In this document: piece by piece, positions 17,424 to 26,271 of the stretch
How the letters are laid out: each line of letters starts with the position of its first letter
Position numbering within the stretch: position 1 is the stretch's first letter
Source of the DNA: Paraburkholderia tropica
Lineage (GTDB): Bacteria; Pseudomonadota; Gammaproteobacteria; Burkholderiales; Burkholderiaceae
Length of the DNA stretch: 64,000 bases
NCBI RefSeq assembly: GCF_900109265.1
Contig: NZ_FNZM01000022.1
Coordinates: 95,693-159,692 of the forward strand
Direction: 5' to 3'
Notes under the pieces: model-generated
The model's database searches: none
What the model saw: only the letters and a program-made list of their open reading frames with translations
Told to the model about the DNA's origin: nothing
Position numbers and translations under genes: made by a program

Positions 17424-18341
17424 ATGCGTCAACTCAATCATCAACGCCTGCGCTACTTTCACGCGGTCCTCGACCACGGCTCGATTCGCGGCGCCGCCGA
17501 CAACCTCAATACGTCGCCCTCCGTCATCACGCGGCAAATCCGCATTCTGGAAGACGAACTGGGCGCGACGCTGTTCGACCGCTCCGCGAAAGGCGTGCGC
17601 CCAACCGACGCCGCGGCGCATCTGCTCGATTTTGTGGAAAGCTGCCGCTCGCAGCAGGAAAAACTCGAAGCACAACTCAGCGCGCTGCGCGGTTTGCAAC
17701 AGGGGCGTATCCGGCTTGCCGTGAGCGAAGGTTTCGTCGATACGCTCACCGATGCCGTGCTCCGGCCGTTCTGCGCTCGCTATCCGTCGCTGACGATCGA
17801 GCTGAGCGTGCTGGGCCGCGACGGCGTGATCGAGGAGGTGGCGTCGAGCCGCGCTCATATCGGCCTCGCCTACAATCCGCCACCGCATCCGCTGATTCAC
17901 AGCCTCGCGAGTTCGAATCAGCCAGTCGTGCTGTTATTGCGCAACGAACACCCGTTGGCGAAGGCGCACACGGTCGCGCATGTTCACGACCTGCGTGCGT
18001 ATCCGCTCGCGCTGATGCCCGAATCGTTCGGTATCGGCCATGCGGTGAGAATGGTCGAGCTCGCGGAAGGCATCGAAATTCCCGCCGCGATAACGAGCAA
18101 TTCCGTGGCGGCGCTCAAGCGTATGGTGACTGTCGAGAACTTCGTCACGCTGATTGGTGAATTCGCCGCGCAAGCCGAAGTCGCACGCGGCGAGATGACA
18201 ACCGTGCCAATCGAGCACAGCATTTTTCAAAGTACGCGCGCGCGCTTGCTCGTGAAGTCGAATCGCGCACTCGCGCCCGGACCGGCGGCGCTGCTCGACT
18301 GGATTCGCGAGCGTTTACCGGTATTTGCACCCGTGCATTGA
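17424..18341 (+). CDS. LysR-type transcriptional regulator
   Basis: 305 aa. I chose the ATG at 17424 because it gives the usual MRQLNHQRLRYFHAVLDHGS start; the frame is open to an ATG at 17331. The winged HTH (1-60) has SIRGAADNLNTSPSVITRQI. The substrate-binding domain (about 90-300) is complete and normal in length. It is divergent from an OmpR-type regulator and 88 bases upstream of a PanE-like reductase gene on the same strand, a possible target. Confidence 0.9.
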   Translation: MRQLNHQRLRYFHAVLDHGSIRGAADNLNTSPSVITRQIRILEDELGATLFDRSAKGVRPTDAAAHLLDFVESCRSQQEKLEAQLSALRGLQQGRIRLAVSEGFVDTLTDAVLRPFCARYPSLTIELSVLGRDGVIEEVASSRAHIGLAYNPPPHPLIHSLASSNQPVVLLLRNEHPLAKAHTVAHVHDLRAYPLALMPESFGIGHAVRMVELAEGIEIPAAITSNSVAALKRMVTVENFVTLIGEFAAQAEVARGEMTTVPIEHSIFQSTRARLLVKSNRALAPGPAALLDWIRERLPVFAPVH

Positions 18342-18429
18342 CGATGGCGGGAATAAAGCTGACGCGCCAGGTGTTATCGATGTCCAACGGGCCAGTGCAT
18401 ACGGCCAGCTTCGCTTCACGGAGGATAGT

Positions 18430-19323
18430 ATGCGGTTTGCGGTTCTGGGCGCCGGCGCGGTCGGCTGCTATTTTGGCGGCATGCTCGCGCGGCACGGTCA
18501 TGAGGTGATGTTGATCGGCCGATCGACGCATGTGGATGCGATTCGCGCGCGGGGATTACGCTTTCAGTCGCGAACGGTCGACCTGCGCCTGCCCGTGCAA
18601 GCCTCGACCGCCATCGAGGCGGCAGCGTCTGCCGACGCCGTGTTTGTCTGCGTGAAATCGCCAGATACGCAGGGCGCAGCACGCGCGCTGCGACATTCAC
18701 TGGCATCGCATGCCATGGTCGTGAGTCTGCAAAATGGCGTGGACAATGCCGCGATGCTGCGCGCCGAACTGACACAACCCGTGATCAGCGCCGCCGTGTA
18801 CGTGGCAAGCGAAATGGCGGGGCCAGGCCATTTGCTGCATCACGGACGCGGCGACCTGGAGATCGAAGACACGCCTTCGAGCGAAGCGCTCGCGCGCACG
18901 CTGCTCGACGCCGACATTCCCACGCGCATCGCCCGCGACGTGCGCGCCACGCTCTGGCAAAAACTCGTGCTCAATTGCGCATACAACGCGGTGTCGGCCA
19001 TCGTTCAATTGCCGCTCGACGCCATGCCGCAACGCGACGCCTTGCGCGAGACCATGCGCGACGTGGTGACCGAATGCCTCGCCGTTGCAGCCGCGGAAGG
19101 CGTCCACTTCGACGACACACCCGCGCAAATTGTCGAACGCATTGAAGCCGCCATTCCCGGCGGTCAATATTCGTCGACCGCACAAGACCTTGCACGCCGC
19201 AAGCCCAGCGAAATCGATTATCTCAACGGCGCGATCGTGCGCCGCGGATTGAATTCAGGTATCGCCACGCCTGCGAATCGCACGCTGCTTACGCTCGTCA
19301 AGATGCTCGAAGCGCGCGCGTGA
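18430..19323 (+). CDS. 2-dehydropantoate 2-reductase family protein (PanE-like)
   Basis: 297 aa from the ATG at 18430. The N-terminal Rossmann motif is MRFAVLGAGAVGCYFGG, VCVKSPDTQ follows the cofactor site, SLQNGVDN matches the family, and WQKLVLNCAYN carries the conserved lysine and asparagine. Canonical PanE reduces ketopantoate to pantoate for CoA synthesis. Many Burkholderiaceae carry several such paralogues with catabolic roles, and this copy sits next to a LysR regulator and a P450 rather than pan genes. The exact substrate is therefore open. Confidence 0.88.
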   Translation: MRFAVLGAGAVGCYFGGMLARHGHEVMLIGRSTHVDAIRARGLRFQSRTVDLRLPVQASTAIEAAASADAVFVCVKSPDTQGAARALRHSLASHAMVVSLQNGVDNAAMLRAELTQPVISAAVYVASEMAGPGHLLHHGRGDLEIEDTPSSEALARTLLDADIPTRIARDVRATLWQKLVLNCAYNAVSAIVQLPLDAMPQRDALRETMRDVVTECLAVAAAEGVHFDDTPAQIVERIEAAIPGGQYSSTAQDLARRKPSEIDYLNGAIVRRGLNSGIATPANRTLLTLVKMLEARA

Positions 19324-19386
19324 ACGTTCGCTTCACAACGCGCCCTTCGCTACACTACGATCCGCCCACATTCATCGCCCAAACTC

Positions 19387-20592
19387 ATGCAATTCTCCGA
19401 CTTCACCTCACCCGCGTTCTTCGCGAATCCGTATCCCGCGTATGAAAAGATTCGCGCAGCGGGTGCGCTGCTGCCCATCGCGCCGCAAGTTTTCGTCACG
19501 GGCCGCTTCGATGTGATCGACGCGCTGCTGCGCGATCCGCGTATGGGCAAAACATATCTGCAAAGCGTGGCCGCGCGCTACGGCGAAGCGGCAACGGCGC
19601 GGCCGGTGTTTCAGTCGCTGAACCGTACCTTGCTGATGATGAATCCCCCCACGCACACGCGATTGCGCGCGCTGCTGATGAAGACCTTCAACGCGCGGCA
19701 AATGGAGAAACTGCGTGACACGGTCGAAGCCACTACGCGCGCGCTGCTCGATGCAATCGGCACGAATGCCGGCTTCGATTTGATGAGCGACTTCGCACTG
19801 CCGTTGCCGGTTCGCATCATCTGCCAGTTGCTCGATGTGCCGCTCGAAGACGCCCACGCGCTCGCAGGCGCCGCCGGTCGACTAGTCGCCGCGTTCGACC
19901 TTGCGCCGCTCGACGCGCAAGCGCTGAGCGCCGCTGACGAAGCGGCGCTCACGCTCGAACGCTATTTCCAGAACGTAATCGAGCAACGGCGCTCACAGCA
20001 TGCCGACGATCTGATCAGCGCGCTGCTGCACGTGGAGGTGGATGGCGCGAAGCTCACCGACGAAGAAGTGGTGTCGAACGCGGTCCTGCTATTCATCGCC
20101 GGACACGAAACGACGTCGAATATGATCGGCAATACGATGCTCGCGCTGTTTCGGCATCGCGATCGGTATCAGGCGCTACAAGACGACCGCACGCTGTTGC
20201 CGCGCGCGATTGCGGAATGCCTGCGTTACGACGGCGCCGTGCAAATGGTCGTGCGCACGGCATTCGACGATATCGACGTGGGCGATTCGAAGCTCGCGCG
20301 CGGGTCCGTCGTTTTCATGCTGATTGGCGCGGCAAATCGCGACCCGCAGGCGTTCACGCACCCCGACCAACTCGACTTCGCGCGCGACGATACGGCTAAA
20401 TCGCTGTCCTTCGGCGCGGGCATTCATTATTGTCTTGGCGCGCGGCTCGCCATGCTCGAAATGGAAGTCGCGATCGGACATTTACTCGATCGCTTTCCCG
20501 CGCTGCAGGCCGAGAATCTCGATGCACTGGTCTGGCAGCACCGCAATAATCTGCGCGGGGTGACGGCATTGCCCGTGCGAACGGGGATTTGA
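19387..20592 (+). CDS. Cytochrome P450
   Basis: 401 aa, a soluble class I bacterial P450. The heme-binding loop is FGAGIHYCLGARLA with Cys349 as the thiolate ligand. The I-helix oxygen-activation motif is AGHETTSN (about 238-245). An ExxR helix fits RAIAECLRYDG. No ferredoxin or reductase gene is adjacent, so electrons must come from elsewhere. The substrate is unknown. It follows the PanE-like gene by 63 bases on the same strand. Confidence 0.93.
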   Translation: MQFSDFTSPAFFANPYPAYEKIRAAGALLPIAPQVFVTGRFDVIDALLRDPRMGKTYLQSVAARYGEAATARPVFQSLNRTLLMMNPPTHTRLRALLMKTFNARQMEKLRDTVEATTRALLDAIGTNAGFDLMSDFALPLPVRIICQLLDVPLEDAHALAGAAGRLVAAFDLAPLDAQALSAADEAALTLERYFQNVIEQRRSQHADDLISALLHVEVDGAKLTDEEVVSNAVLLFIAGHETTSNMIGNTMLALFRHRDRYQALQDDRTLLPRAIAECLRYDGAVQMVVRTAFDDIDVGDSKLARGSVVFMLIGAANRDPQAFTHPDQLDFARDDTAKSLSFGAGIHYCLGARLAMLEMEVAIGHLLDRFPALQAENLDALVWQHRNNLRGVTALPVRTGI

Positions 20593-20609
20593 TTGGTTGT
20601 TGCTTCGGT

Positions 20610-20650
20610 GCGCGCCGCTCGTTGCAGCGGCGCGCTTTGCTTTGAGCGGC
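20610..20650 (+). terminator. Rho-independent terminator after the P450 gene
   Basis: GCGCGCCGCT (20610-20619) pairs with AGCGGCGCGC (20626-20635) over a 6-base loop. TTTGCTTT and then a run of seven T follow near 20650. It lies between convergent genes and could serve both. Confidence 0.7.
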
Positions 20651-20661
20651 GAATTTTTTTC

Positions 20662-21174
20662 TCAAGGCGCGAAACGCGTGAAGACATAGTCGCGGTCTTT
20701 CACGCGTTCGGCGTGACACGCGAAGCAGGTTTGGTGCTGTTTCAGATCGGCCGGCTTGCCGTCGATGAAGCGACCGAAACCCCAACCGCCCGTCGACGCA
20801 TAGCGCTTCGAATCCTTCACCATGACCTGCATCGTGGTGGGTTGGCCCGGCACCGTGGCGGGCGCGAAATCATCGGATTGCTTTTTCTTGTAGGCCAGCT
20901 TGACGAGCACCGCGCCGTCCGGGAACGGCAGCGTGGCGTTCTTGATCGCCTTGATCGCAGCGGGATTGCCGAGCACGACGCGCAATTCGTCGAGCGGCGC
21001 GGCTTCGGCTGCGGGCGCGATCATCTGCCACTCGCGATAGCCTGGCGGAATCGTCACGCCATAAATGGGCGATGCGTCGGGCGACGTCTGCTCCGCCATG
21101 ACAGGCTGGTTCCCCGATATGGCAAGCGCCAGCGTCGCGCCACTCAGCAAGGCCTTGATGCGAGGGATTTTCAT
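20662..21174 (-). CDS. Exported cytochrome P460-like c-type heme protein
   Basis: 170 aa from the ATG at 21174, with an N-terminal signal peptide cut near residue 27. The body reads YGVTIPPGYREWQMI and GGWGFGRFIDGKP, then CFACHAERVKDRDYVFTRF, a single CxxCH heme site near the C-terminus as in the cytochrome P460 family. Known members oxidise hydroxylamine or bind nitric oxide, but many are uncharacterised. It is divergent from the molybdopterin-fold protein at 21492, with a shared candidate operator between them, so the two may be periplasmic redox partners. Confidence 0.82.
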   Translation of the reverse strand: MKIPRIKALLSGATLALAISGNQPVMAEQTSPDASPIYGVTIPPGYREWQMIAPAAEAAPLDELRVVLGNPAAIKAIKNATLPFPDGAVLVKLAYKKKQSDDFAPATVPGQPTTMQVMVKDSKRYASTGGWGFGRFIDGKPADLKQHQTCFACHAERVKDRDYVFTRFAP

Positions 21175-21491
21175 TCGGTACGCTCCGATAAATCGATTGC
21201 TTGATGTTGCGCCGCGCAGAAAGAGCGGCCTATATTGCTCCGTAGCCTAGCATCGGCGCTTCGCGCAGACGATACGGCAATCGGTTTATTAGAGTTATAC
21301 CGACGTATATAGGCTACGCGTTATCATCCATAAATTTCGTTCGCTATCCGAAATAATAGCTTGATCTCGGTGGACGTTTAGTCAGTCCGGACGCTGCGGC
21401 TTGCCGATATATACTGCAACCGCCTTATGTCGATACCGACACCCAGTTTCTCAACCCCGGCCAGCTAGCGTCAAAGAAAGGACCATCCGAA
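21175..21491. other. Divergent regulatory region (no gene seen)
   Basis: 317 bases between the cytochrome P460-like gene (minus) and the molybdopterin-fold gene (plus). It is AT-richer than its surroundings near 21280-21370 and carries the ATACC-GA-CGTAT site. Confidence 0.55.
21297..21308. promoter_or_regulatory. Inverted repeat ATACC-GA-CGTAT (candidate operator)
   Basis: Differs by one base from the perfect palindrome at 14289-14300. It is flanked TAT...ATA, extending the symmetry. It lies between the divergent cytochrome P460-like and molybdopterin-fold genes. Confidence 0.5.
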
Positions 21492-22085
21492 ATGAACAAG
21501 CGGCAATTCTTGAGCGGCGCAGCCGCGTTCAGCGTCGCACCCGCGGCCTTCGCCGCAAAGCACGAAACGAGTGGCGCCGCGCATGCGACCTCACCCGCCG
21601 TGCTGACGATCTCCGGCGATATCGGTCGGCATAATCGCGGTGGCGTGGATGTATTCGATCGTTTGTTCGAGAAACAGCTCGTGAAGTTCGATAAAGCCTA
21701 TGCTTTCGACTTTCCCGCGCTGATGCGCTTGCCCGCAGTCACGATCCGCCCTACGCTCGAATACGATCAGCAGCCGCATACCCTCTCCGGTCCGCTGCTC
21801 GCCGACGTGCTGCAAGTTGCGGGCGTAACCGGCGCGGGGACGGCGCAGGTCATGCTGCGTGCGATCGATGGTTATGCGGTGATGGTGTCGCTGGAGAATC
21901 TGCGCGCGTGGCGTTATATCGTCGCCACGCATCTGGATGGCAAGCCCATGCCGCTGGGTGGGCTGGGGCCGCTATGGGCCGTGTACGACGCCGACCGCGT
22001 TCCGGAGCAGGCCAGCAAGCCGCTGAAGGAGCGGTTTGTGACCTGCCCATGGGCGGTTTATCACGTGCAGGTGAATGCGGGTTAG
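21492..22085 (+). CDS. Exported molybdopterin-oxidoreductase-fold protein (likely cofactor-less)
   Basis: 197 aa from the ATG at 21492, with an export signal (MNKRQFLSGAAAFSVAPAAFAA). The mature part has the SUOX-like pattern TLSGPLLADVLQVAGV, then YAVMVSLENLRAWRYIVATHLDGKPM, then GPLWAVYDAD. The central cysteine that binds molybdenum in sulfite oxidase-type enzymes is absent; the only cysteine is near the C-terminus (TCPWAVYHVQV). It may be a sensor or binding protein rather than an enzyme. A broken duplicate of its last 80 bases lies at 26447-26530. Confidence 0.75.
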   Translation: MNKRQFLSGAAAFSVAPAAFAAKHETSGAAHATSPAVLTISGDIGRHNRGGVDVFDRLFEKQLVKFDKAYAFDFPALMRLPAVTIRPTLEYDQQPHTLSGPLLADVLQVAGVTGAGTAQVMLRAIDGYAVMVSLENLRAWRYIVATHLDGKPMPLGGLGPLWAVYDADRVPEQASKPLKERFVTCPWAVYHVQVNAG

Positions 22086-22122
22086 TCGGGCGCGGCGGCG
22101 GCTAAGTTGTTAGCGGATCGCG

Positions 22123-23175
22123 TTAGCGACGCTTGATCGATGCGGCGACTTCTTCGCCAATTTTTTCGAGTTCGTCGGCGGTGACGGGGGTTTTGCCTTG
22201 GGATGCGGCGGCGTTGCGTTCGACATACAAGAGCAAATCGGGTGTGTCGGTTGAGGCGTTAAGGTCGCCCTGCACGGTCACGAGATAGCCGTAATCCGTC
22301 GAATCGTCATTGCGTGTGATCGTGCCAAATGATCCCACCCCTTCGCGGCCGTCGAGCTTGACGGTTTGCCACGGGAACACGCCGTGCAATTTGACGGCCT
22401 TACCCACGCCGAACTCGCTGGTCCAGACAAACTCGTTCTTCTGGCGTGAGGTCAGCGTGGGTTGATCTTTCAGCACTTTCAAGTCGTGGAAGAAAATCAG
22501 CACATCAGGATGTTCCTTGAGCCGAAATGTCACGCCGATGTTGCGTACATCGTCAGGTTGGTCACTGAAAATGAAGAGTCCCGGCAAACAGACGCCGGGC
22601 TTCGCAGGCACCTCGCCCTCGGCTCGCGTGTTGACGTGCGCTAAAACTTCAAGTGCGCGTTGTTCGGAGACGGACCTCGTGAGAAATGAGACTGCAGTCC
22701 CATCCTTATAGGTATAGAAACCCACCGCCTTTGTGCTTCGCCACGCAAAGCTCCTGGCGTCATTTACCGGAAGCGCGGCAAACCGCTGATCTGCGTAAGG
22801 CTCCTTTGCGCTCGCTGCGACCTGATCTTTGGCCCGTTTCACTCGCGCGTCAAAGTCGCTCGGTGGAAGGCCTGTGGTGATTTTAAATGTGCCGTCGTAG
22901 GCGAACGAAGAAAGAGGTGCACCCATTCCGTCGGCGAATCTGATAGGTGCCACCTGACCATCGGTAAACGCCTTCGCCGTGGTCATGGCGACTTCGGCCC
23001 GCGAAGGCAAAGTCAAACGATATCGCCCTACACACTCCTCTTGCGGTGCAGCCAGCGCGTGCATTGTCTTCAGCATGAAGATCAACAACAACACTGATCG
23101 AAGCGGCACCACCGGCTTTGATGTTGTCTTGCTTGCCGCGCTCGCAAGTGACGAGAAAGGGTTCGGCACGCTCAT
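22123..23175 (-). CDS. T6SS phospholipase immunity protein, array member 1 (Tli4-like)
   Basis: 350 aa. A hydrophobic export segment near 27-42 ends HALAAPQEECVGRYRL, so the mature protein should be periplasmic, where it would neutralise a lipase effector. The C-terminal domain (about 215-350) ends ADELEKIGEEVAASIKRR, shared by all five paralogues. The family name rests on context and general resemblance to Tli4-type immunity proteins. Its ATG overlaps the upstream stop as ATGA, so translation is coupled. It is the last gene of the minus-strand operon and converges on the oxidoreductase at 22085. Confidence 0.75.
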   Translation of the reverse strand: MSVPNPFSSLASAASKTTSKPVVPLRSVLLLIFMLKTMHALAAPQEECVGRYRLTLPSRAEVAMTTAKAFTDGQVAPIRFADGMGAPLSSFAYDGTFKITTGLPPSDFDARVKRAKDQVAASAKEPYADQRFAALPVNDARSFAWRSTKAVGFYTYKDGTAVSFLTRSVSEQRALEVLAHVNTRAEGEVPAKPGVCLPGLFIFSDQPDDVRNIGVTFRLKEHPDVLIFFHDLKVLKDQPTLTSRQKNEFVWTSEFGVGKAVKLHGVFPWQTVKLDGREGVGSFGTITRNDDSTDYGYLVTVQGDLNASTDTPDLLLYVERNAAASQGKTPVTADELEKIGEEVAASIKRR

Positions 23176-24224
23176 CGACGCCTTATCGAAGCCGCCACTT
23201 CTTCACCGATTTTCTCTAACTCGTCGGCGGTGACGGGGGTTTTGCCTTGGGAGGCGGCGTCGTTACGCTCGACATAGAGCAGCAGGTCGGGCGTATCGGT
23301 CGCAGCATCGGGATCGCCTTGCACGGTCACGAGATAACCGTAGTCTGTCGAGTCGTCTCTACGCGTGATGGTGGCGAACGAGCCCACGCCTTCGCGACCA
23401 TCGAGCTTGACAGTGCGCCACGGAAACGCGCCGTGTAGTTTGACCGCCTTGCCCACGCCAAACTCGCTGGTCCAGACAAACTCGTTCTTCTGGCGTGAGG
23501 TAAAATTCGGCTGCCCCGTCAAAGCTATTGCGTCACGAAAGTAGATCAACACGTCTGGATGCTCTTTCAGTCTAAATGTCACCCCAACTTCACGTGAATA
23601 GTCAGGCTGGCTGCTCGATATGAACACACCAGGCAAACACACTCCAGGCGTCGTAGGCACCTCACCGTCAGCCCTCACCTTGATATGATCGAGTGCGTCG
23701 ACGGCGCGCTGCTCCGCACCAGATCTTGCCAAAAACGAAATGGCCGTTCCGTCGATATAGGTGAAGAAACCAGACGTCGTGGCCGCTTTCCAAACCCAAC
23801 TCTGTTTACCGCTTACCTTCACAACGCTAAACCGCTGGTCTGCGTATGGGCTCTGGGCGCTCGCGGCAGAATTGCTTCTGGCTTGCGCGACAACGACATC
23901 GAACTCGTCCTGAGAAACGTTTCTGCTGATTAAAAACGTGCCGTTGTATAAAAACGAAGAAAGTGGCGCAATCGCATCGTCCGAAAAGCGAATCGGCGAG
24001 CTTTGTCGACCTGTGAAGGCCTTTTCGGTGGTCATTGCGGCTTCGGCTTCGGAAGGCAAGGTCAACCGATACCGGCCGACGCATTCCTCCTGTGGTGCCG
24101 CCAGCGCTTGCGCTACCCACAGCATGAAGAGAAGCAACGCTGCTGATCGACGCATCTTTGGCGGCATAACGGTCTTCCCGTATCTCGCACCGCTGCCTGG
24201 GGAAAGGACATTCAACGTGGTCAT
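23172..24224 (-). CDS. T6SS phospholipase immunity protein, array member 2 (Tli4-like)
   Basis: 350 aa from the ATG at 24224, overlapped ATGA with the previous stop. The export segment RRSAALLLFMLWVAQALAA precedes PQEECVGRY. The N-terminal domain differs markedly from the other copies (VAQARSNSAASAQSPYADQRF region). The last 125 residues are nearly the same as in members 1, 3 and 5 (EFVWTSEFGVGKAVKLHG, KLDGREGVGSF). Without its own effector nearby it may protect against a former or foreign effector variant, an inference from the array layout. Confidence 0.75.
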   Translation of the reverse strand: MTTLNVLSPGSGARYGKTVMPPKMRRSAALLLFMLWVAQALAAPQEECVGRYRLTLPSEAEAAMTTEKAFTGRQSSPIRFSDDAIAPLSSFLYNGTFLISRNVSQDEFDVVVAQARSNSAASAQSPYADQRFSVVKVSGKQSWVWKAATTSGFFTYIDGTAISFLARSGAEQRAVDALDHIKVRADGEVPTTPGVCLPGVFISSSQPDYSREVGVTFRLKEHPDVLIYFRDAIALTGQPNFTSRQKNEFVWTSEFGVGKAVKLHGAFPWRTVKLDGREGVGSFATITRRDDSTDYGYLVTVQGDPDAATDTPDLLLYVERNDAASQGKTPVTADELEKIGEEVAASIRRR

Positions 24225-25270
24225 CGGCGTCTGATTGAGGCGGCTATCTCTTCGCCGATTTTCTCTAGCTCGTCGGCGGTGACGGGCGTTTTATCCTGCG
24301 CTGCGGATGCGTTCCGTTCGACGTACAAGAGCAAGTCGGGTGTGTCGGTTGAGGCGTTAAAGTCGCCCTGCACTGTCACGAGATAGCCATAATCCGTCGA
24401 ATCGTCATTGCGTGTGATCGTGGCGAATGACCCCACACCCTCGCGGCCATCGAGCTTGACGGTGCGCCACGGGAACACGCCGTGCAATTTGACGGCCTTA
24501 CCCACACCGAACTCGCTGGTCCAGACGAATTCGTTCTTCTGGCGTGAGGTCAACTTGGGTTGATCTTTCAGCACTTTCAAGTCGTGGAAGAAAATCAGCA
24601 CATCCGGATGTGCCTTCAATCTGAAGGTGACGCCTATGTTGCGCACGTCGTCAGGTTGACTGCTAGCGACAAATAAGCCCGGCATGCATACACCGGGTGA
24701 AGCAGGTATTTGTCCATCTTTACGCGTGCTGACATTTGCCAGAATATCGAGCGCTCGCTGTGGCGACATCGAATCGATCGTGAATGAAACTGCGGTTCCA
24801 ATCTTGTAGGTGTAAAAACCTGCGCCCTTTTCGCTACTCCATGCGACGCTTCGCTCATCACTCACGGGCAATAGGGTGAAATGCTGAGCCGCAGCAGGAT
24901 CCTTTTCACTCGCCAACACCTTCTCTTTGGCGCGCTTTAGCTTCGCGTCAAAATCACTCTGCGAAACGTCTTTACTGATCTTGAACGCTCCGTCATACGC
25001 AAACGAGGACAGTGGTGCGACCAATTTGTCCGAGAACCGAATCGGCACGTCCTGCCCGCTGATGAATGCTTTTTCCGTGGTCATCGCGGCCTCGGCCTCA
25101 GAAGGCAACTCCAAACGATACCGGCCTACGCATTCTTCTTGCGGCACGGCTAGCGCGTGCGTTGTCTTCAGCATGAAGAGAAGCAAGATTGATAATCCTC
25201 GCATCGCGCCGAACTTTGCTGTCTTGGTGCTTGCCGCGCTCGCAAGTGAGAATGGGGCCGGCATGCTCAT
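24221..25270 (-). CDS. T6SS phospholipase immunity protein, array member 3 (Tli4-like)
   Basis: 349 aa from the ATG at 25270, overlapped ATGA with member 4. The export segment (LSILLLFMLKTTHALA) is followed by VPQEECVGRYRL. It is most like member 1: both share FHDLKVLKDQP and long identical DNA stretches around 22450 and 24550. N-terminal domain differences concentrate between about 60 and 200. Periplasmic immunity function is inferred from the family and operon. Confidence 0.75.
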   Translation of the reverse strand: MSMPAPFSLASAASTKTAKFGAMRGLSILLLFMLKTTHALAVPQEECVGRYRLELPSEAEAAMTTEKAFISGQDVPIRFSDKLVAPLSSFAYDGAFKISKDVSQSDFDAKLKRAKEKVLASEKDPAAAQHFTLLPVSDERSVAWSSEKGAGFYTYKIGTAVSFTIDSMSPQRALDILANVSTRKDGQIPASPGVCMPGLFVASSQPDDVRNIGVTFRLKAHPDVLIFFHDLKVLKDQPKLTSRQKNEFVWTSEFGVGKAVKLHGVFPWRTVKLDGREGVGSFATITRNDDSTDYGYLVTVQGDFNASTDTPDLLLYVERNASAAQDKTPVTADELEKIGEEIAASIRRR

Positions 25271-26253
25271 CGACGCCTGATCGAAGCGGCTACTTCTTCG
25301 CCAATCTTTTCGAGCTCATCGGCGCTGACAGGCGGTTTTCCCTGAGATGCGGAGGGGTTGCGCTCGACGTACTGCACCAGGTCGGGGGTGTCGGTAATTG
25401 CATCGGAATCGCCCTGTACAGCAACGAGATAGCCGTAGTCCATCGAATCGTCACTTCTCGTTATCGTGCCAAACGAGCCCACGCCTTCTCGTCCATCGAG
25501 CTTGACGCCACTCCACGGCAATACGCCATGTAGTTTCACTTTTTTGCCAACGCCCAAGCCGCCCGTCCAAAGCAACTCACGCTGTTGACGCGATGTGAGC
25601 CTAGGTTGATTCGGGAAGGCTTTCGAGTCTCGAACGAAGATCAACACATCAGGATGCGACTTCAGGCGAAATGTCACGCCAACGTCGCGCACATAATCGG
25701 GTTGATCGCTCATCACAAATATACCAGGCAAACATACTCCCGGAACGTGAGGCGCTTCGCCATCGCCGCGCGCCTTGCTGTGCTCAAGTGTTTCGACAGC
25801 GCTTTGCCCGGAAGACGATATTCCTACAAATTCGATTGCCGTTCCGTCAATATACGTATAGAAACCAGACGTCTTTGGCCCCTTCCACACCAGACTATTT
25901 GGGTCGCTTCTAACGACGATACTAAACCTCTGACTGGCGTAAGGCTTGGTGGCGCTTGCCGCCGCGTTTGCTTTCGCCTCCTTGATAAATTGGTCGAATT
26001 CGCTTCGAGACACGCTCCTACTGATCGAAAAGGTGCCGTTGTATATAAAGGACGACAATCGCGCAGTCTTGTCATCCCCGAACCGTATAGGCGAAATCTG
26101 TTGGCCGATGAATGCTGTCCTGGTGGTCATGGCAACGTCGGTTTCTGAGGGCAAAGTCAAACTATAACGCCCTACACATTCTTGCTGCTGTGCGCCCTGC
26201 GCTTGCGAAAATTGCATGGCGACCATAAGCAAAACAGCACTTCGACACATCAT
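25267..26253 (-). CDS. T6SS phospholipase immunity protein, array member 4 (divergent, Tli4-like)
   Basis: 328 aa from the ATG at 26253, chosen for GGTGGAG nine bases upstream and for the export signal MMCRSAVLLMVAMQFSQAQG; an ATG at 26271 is the alternative. It is the most divergent copy: RELLWTGGLGVGKKVKLHG and DLVQYVERNPSASQGKPP replace the common forms. The frame stays open upstream through a phospholipase D relic, which shows that this gene once directly followed a different effector gene. It is separated from member 5 by about 300 bases of relic DNA. Confidence 0.75.
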   Translation of the reverse strand: MMCRSAVLLMVAMQFSQAQGAQQQECVGRYSLTLPSETDVAMTTRTAFIGQQISPIRFGDDKTARLSSFIYNGTFSISRSVSRSEFDQFIKEAKANAAASATKPYASQRFSIVVRSDPNSLVWKGPKTSGFYTYIDGTAIEFVGISSSGQSAVETLEHSKARGDGEAPHVPGVCLPGIFVMSDQPDYVRDVGVTFRLKSHPDVLIFVRDSKAFPNQPRLTSRQQRELLWTGGLGVGKKVKLHGVLPWSGVKLDGREGVGSFGTITRSDDSMDYGYLVAVQGDSDAITDTPDLVQYVERNPSASQGKPPVSADELEKIGEEVAASIRRR

Positions 26254-26271
26254 CCTGAAGTTCTCCACCAT

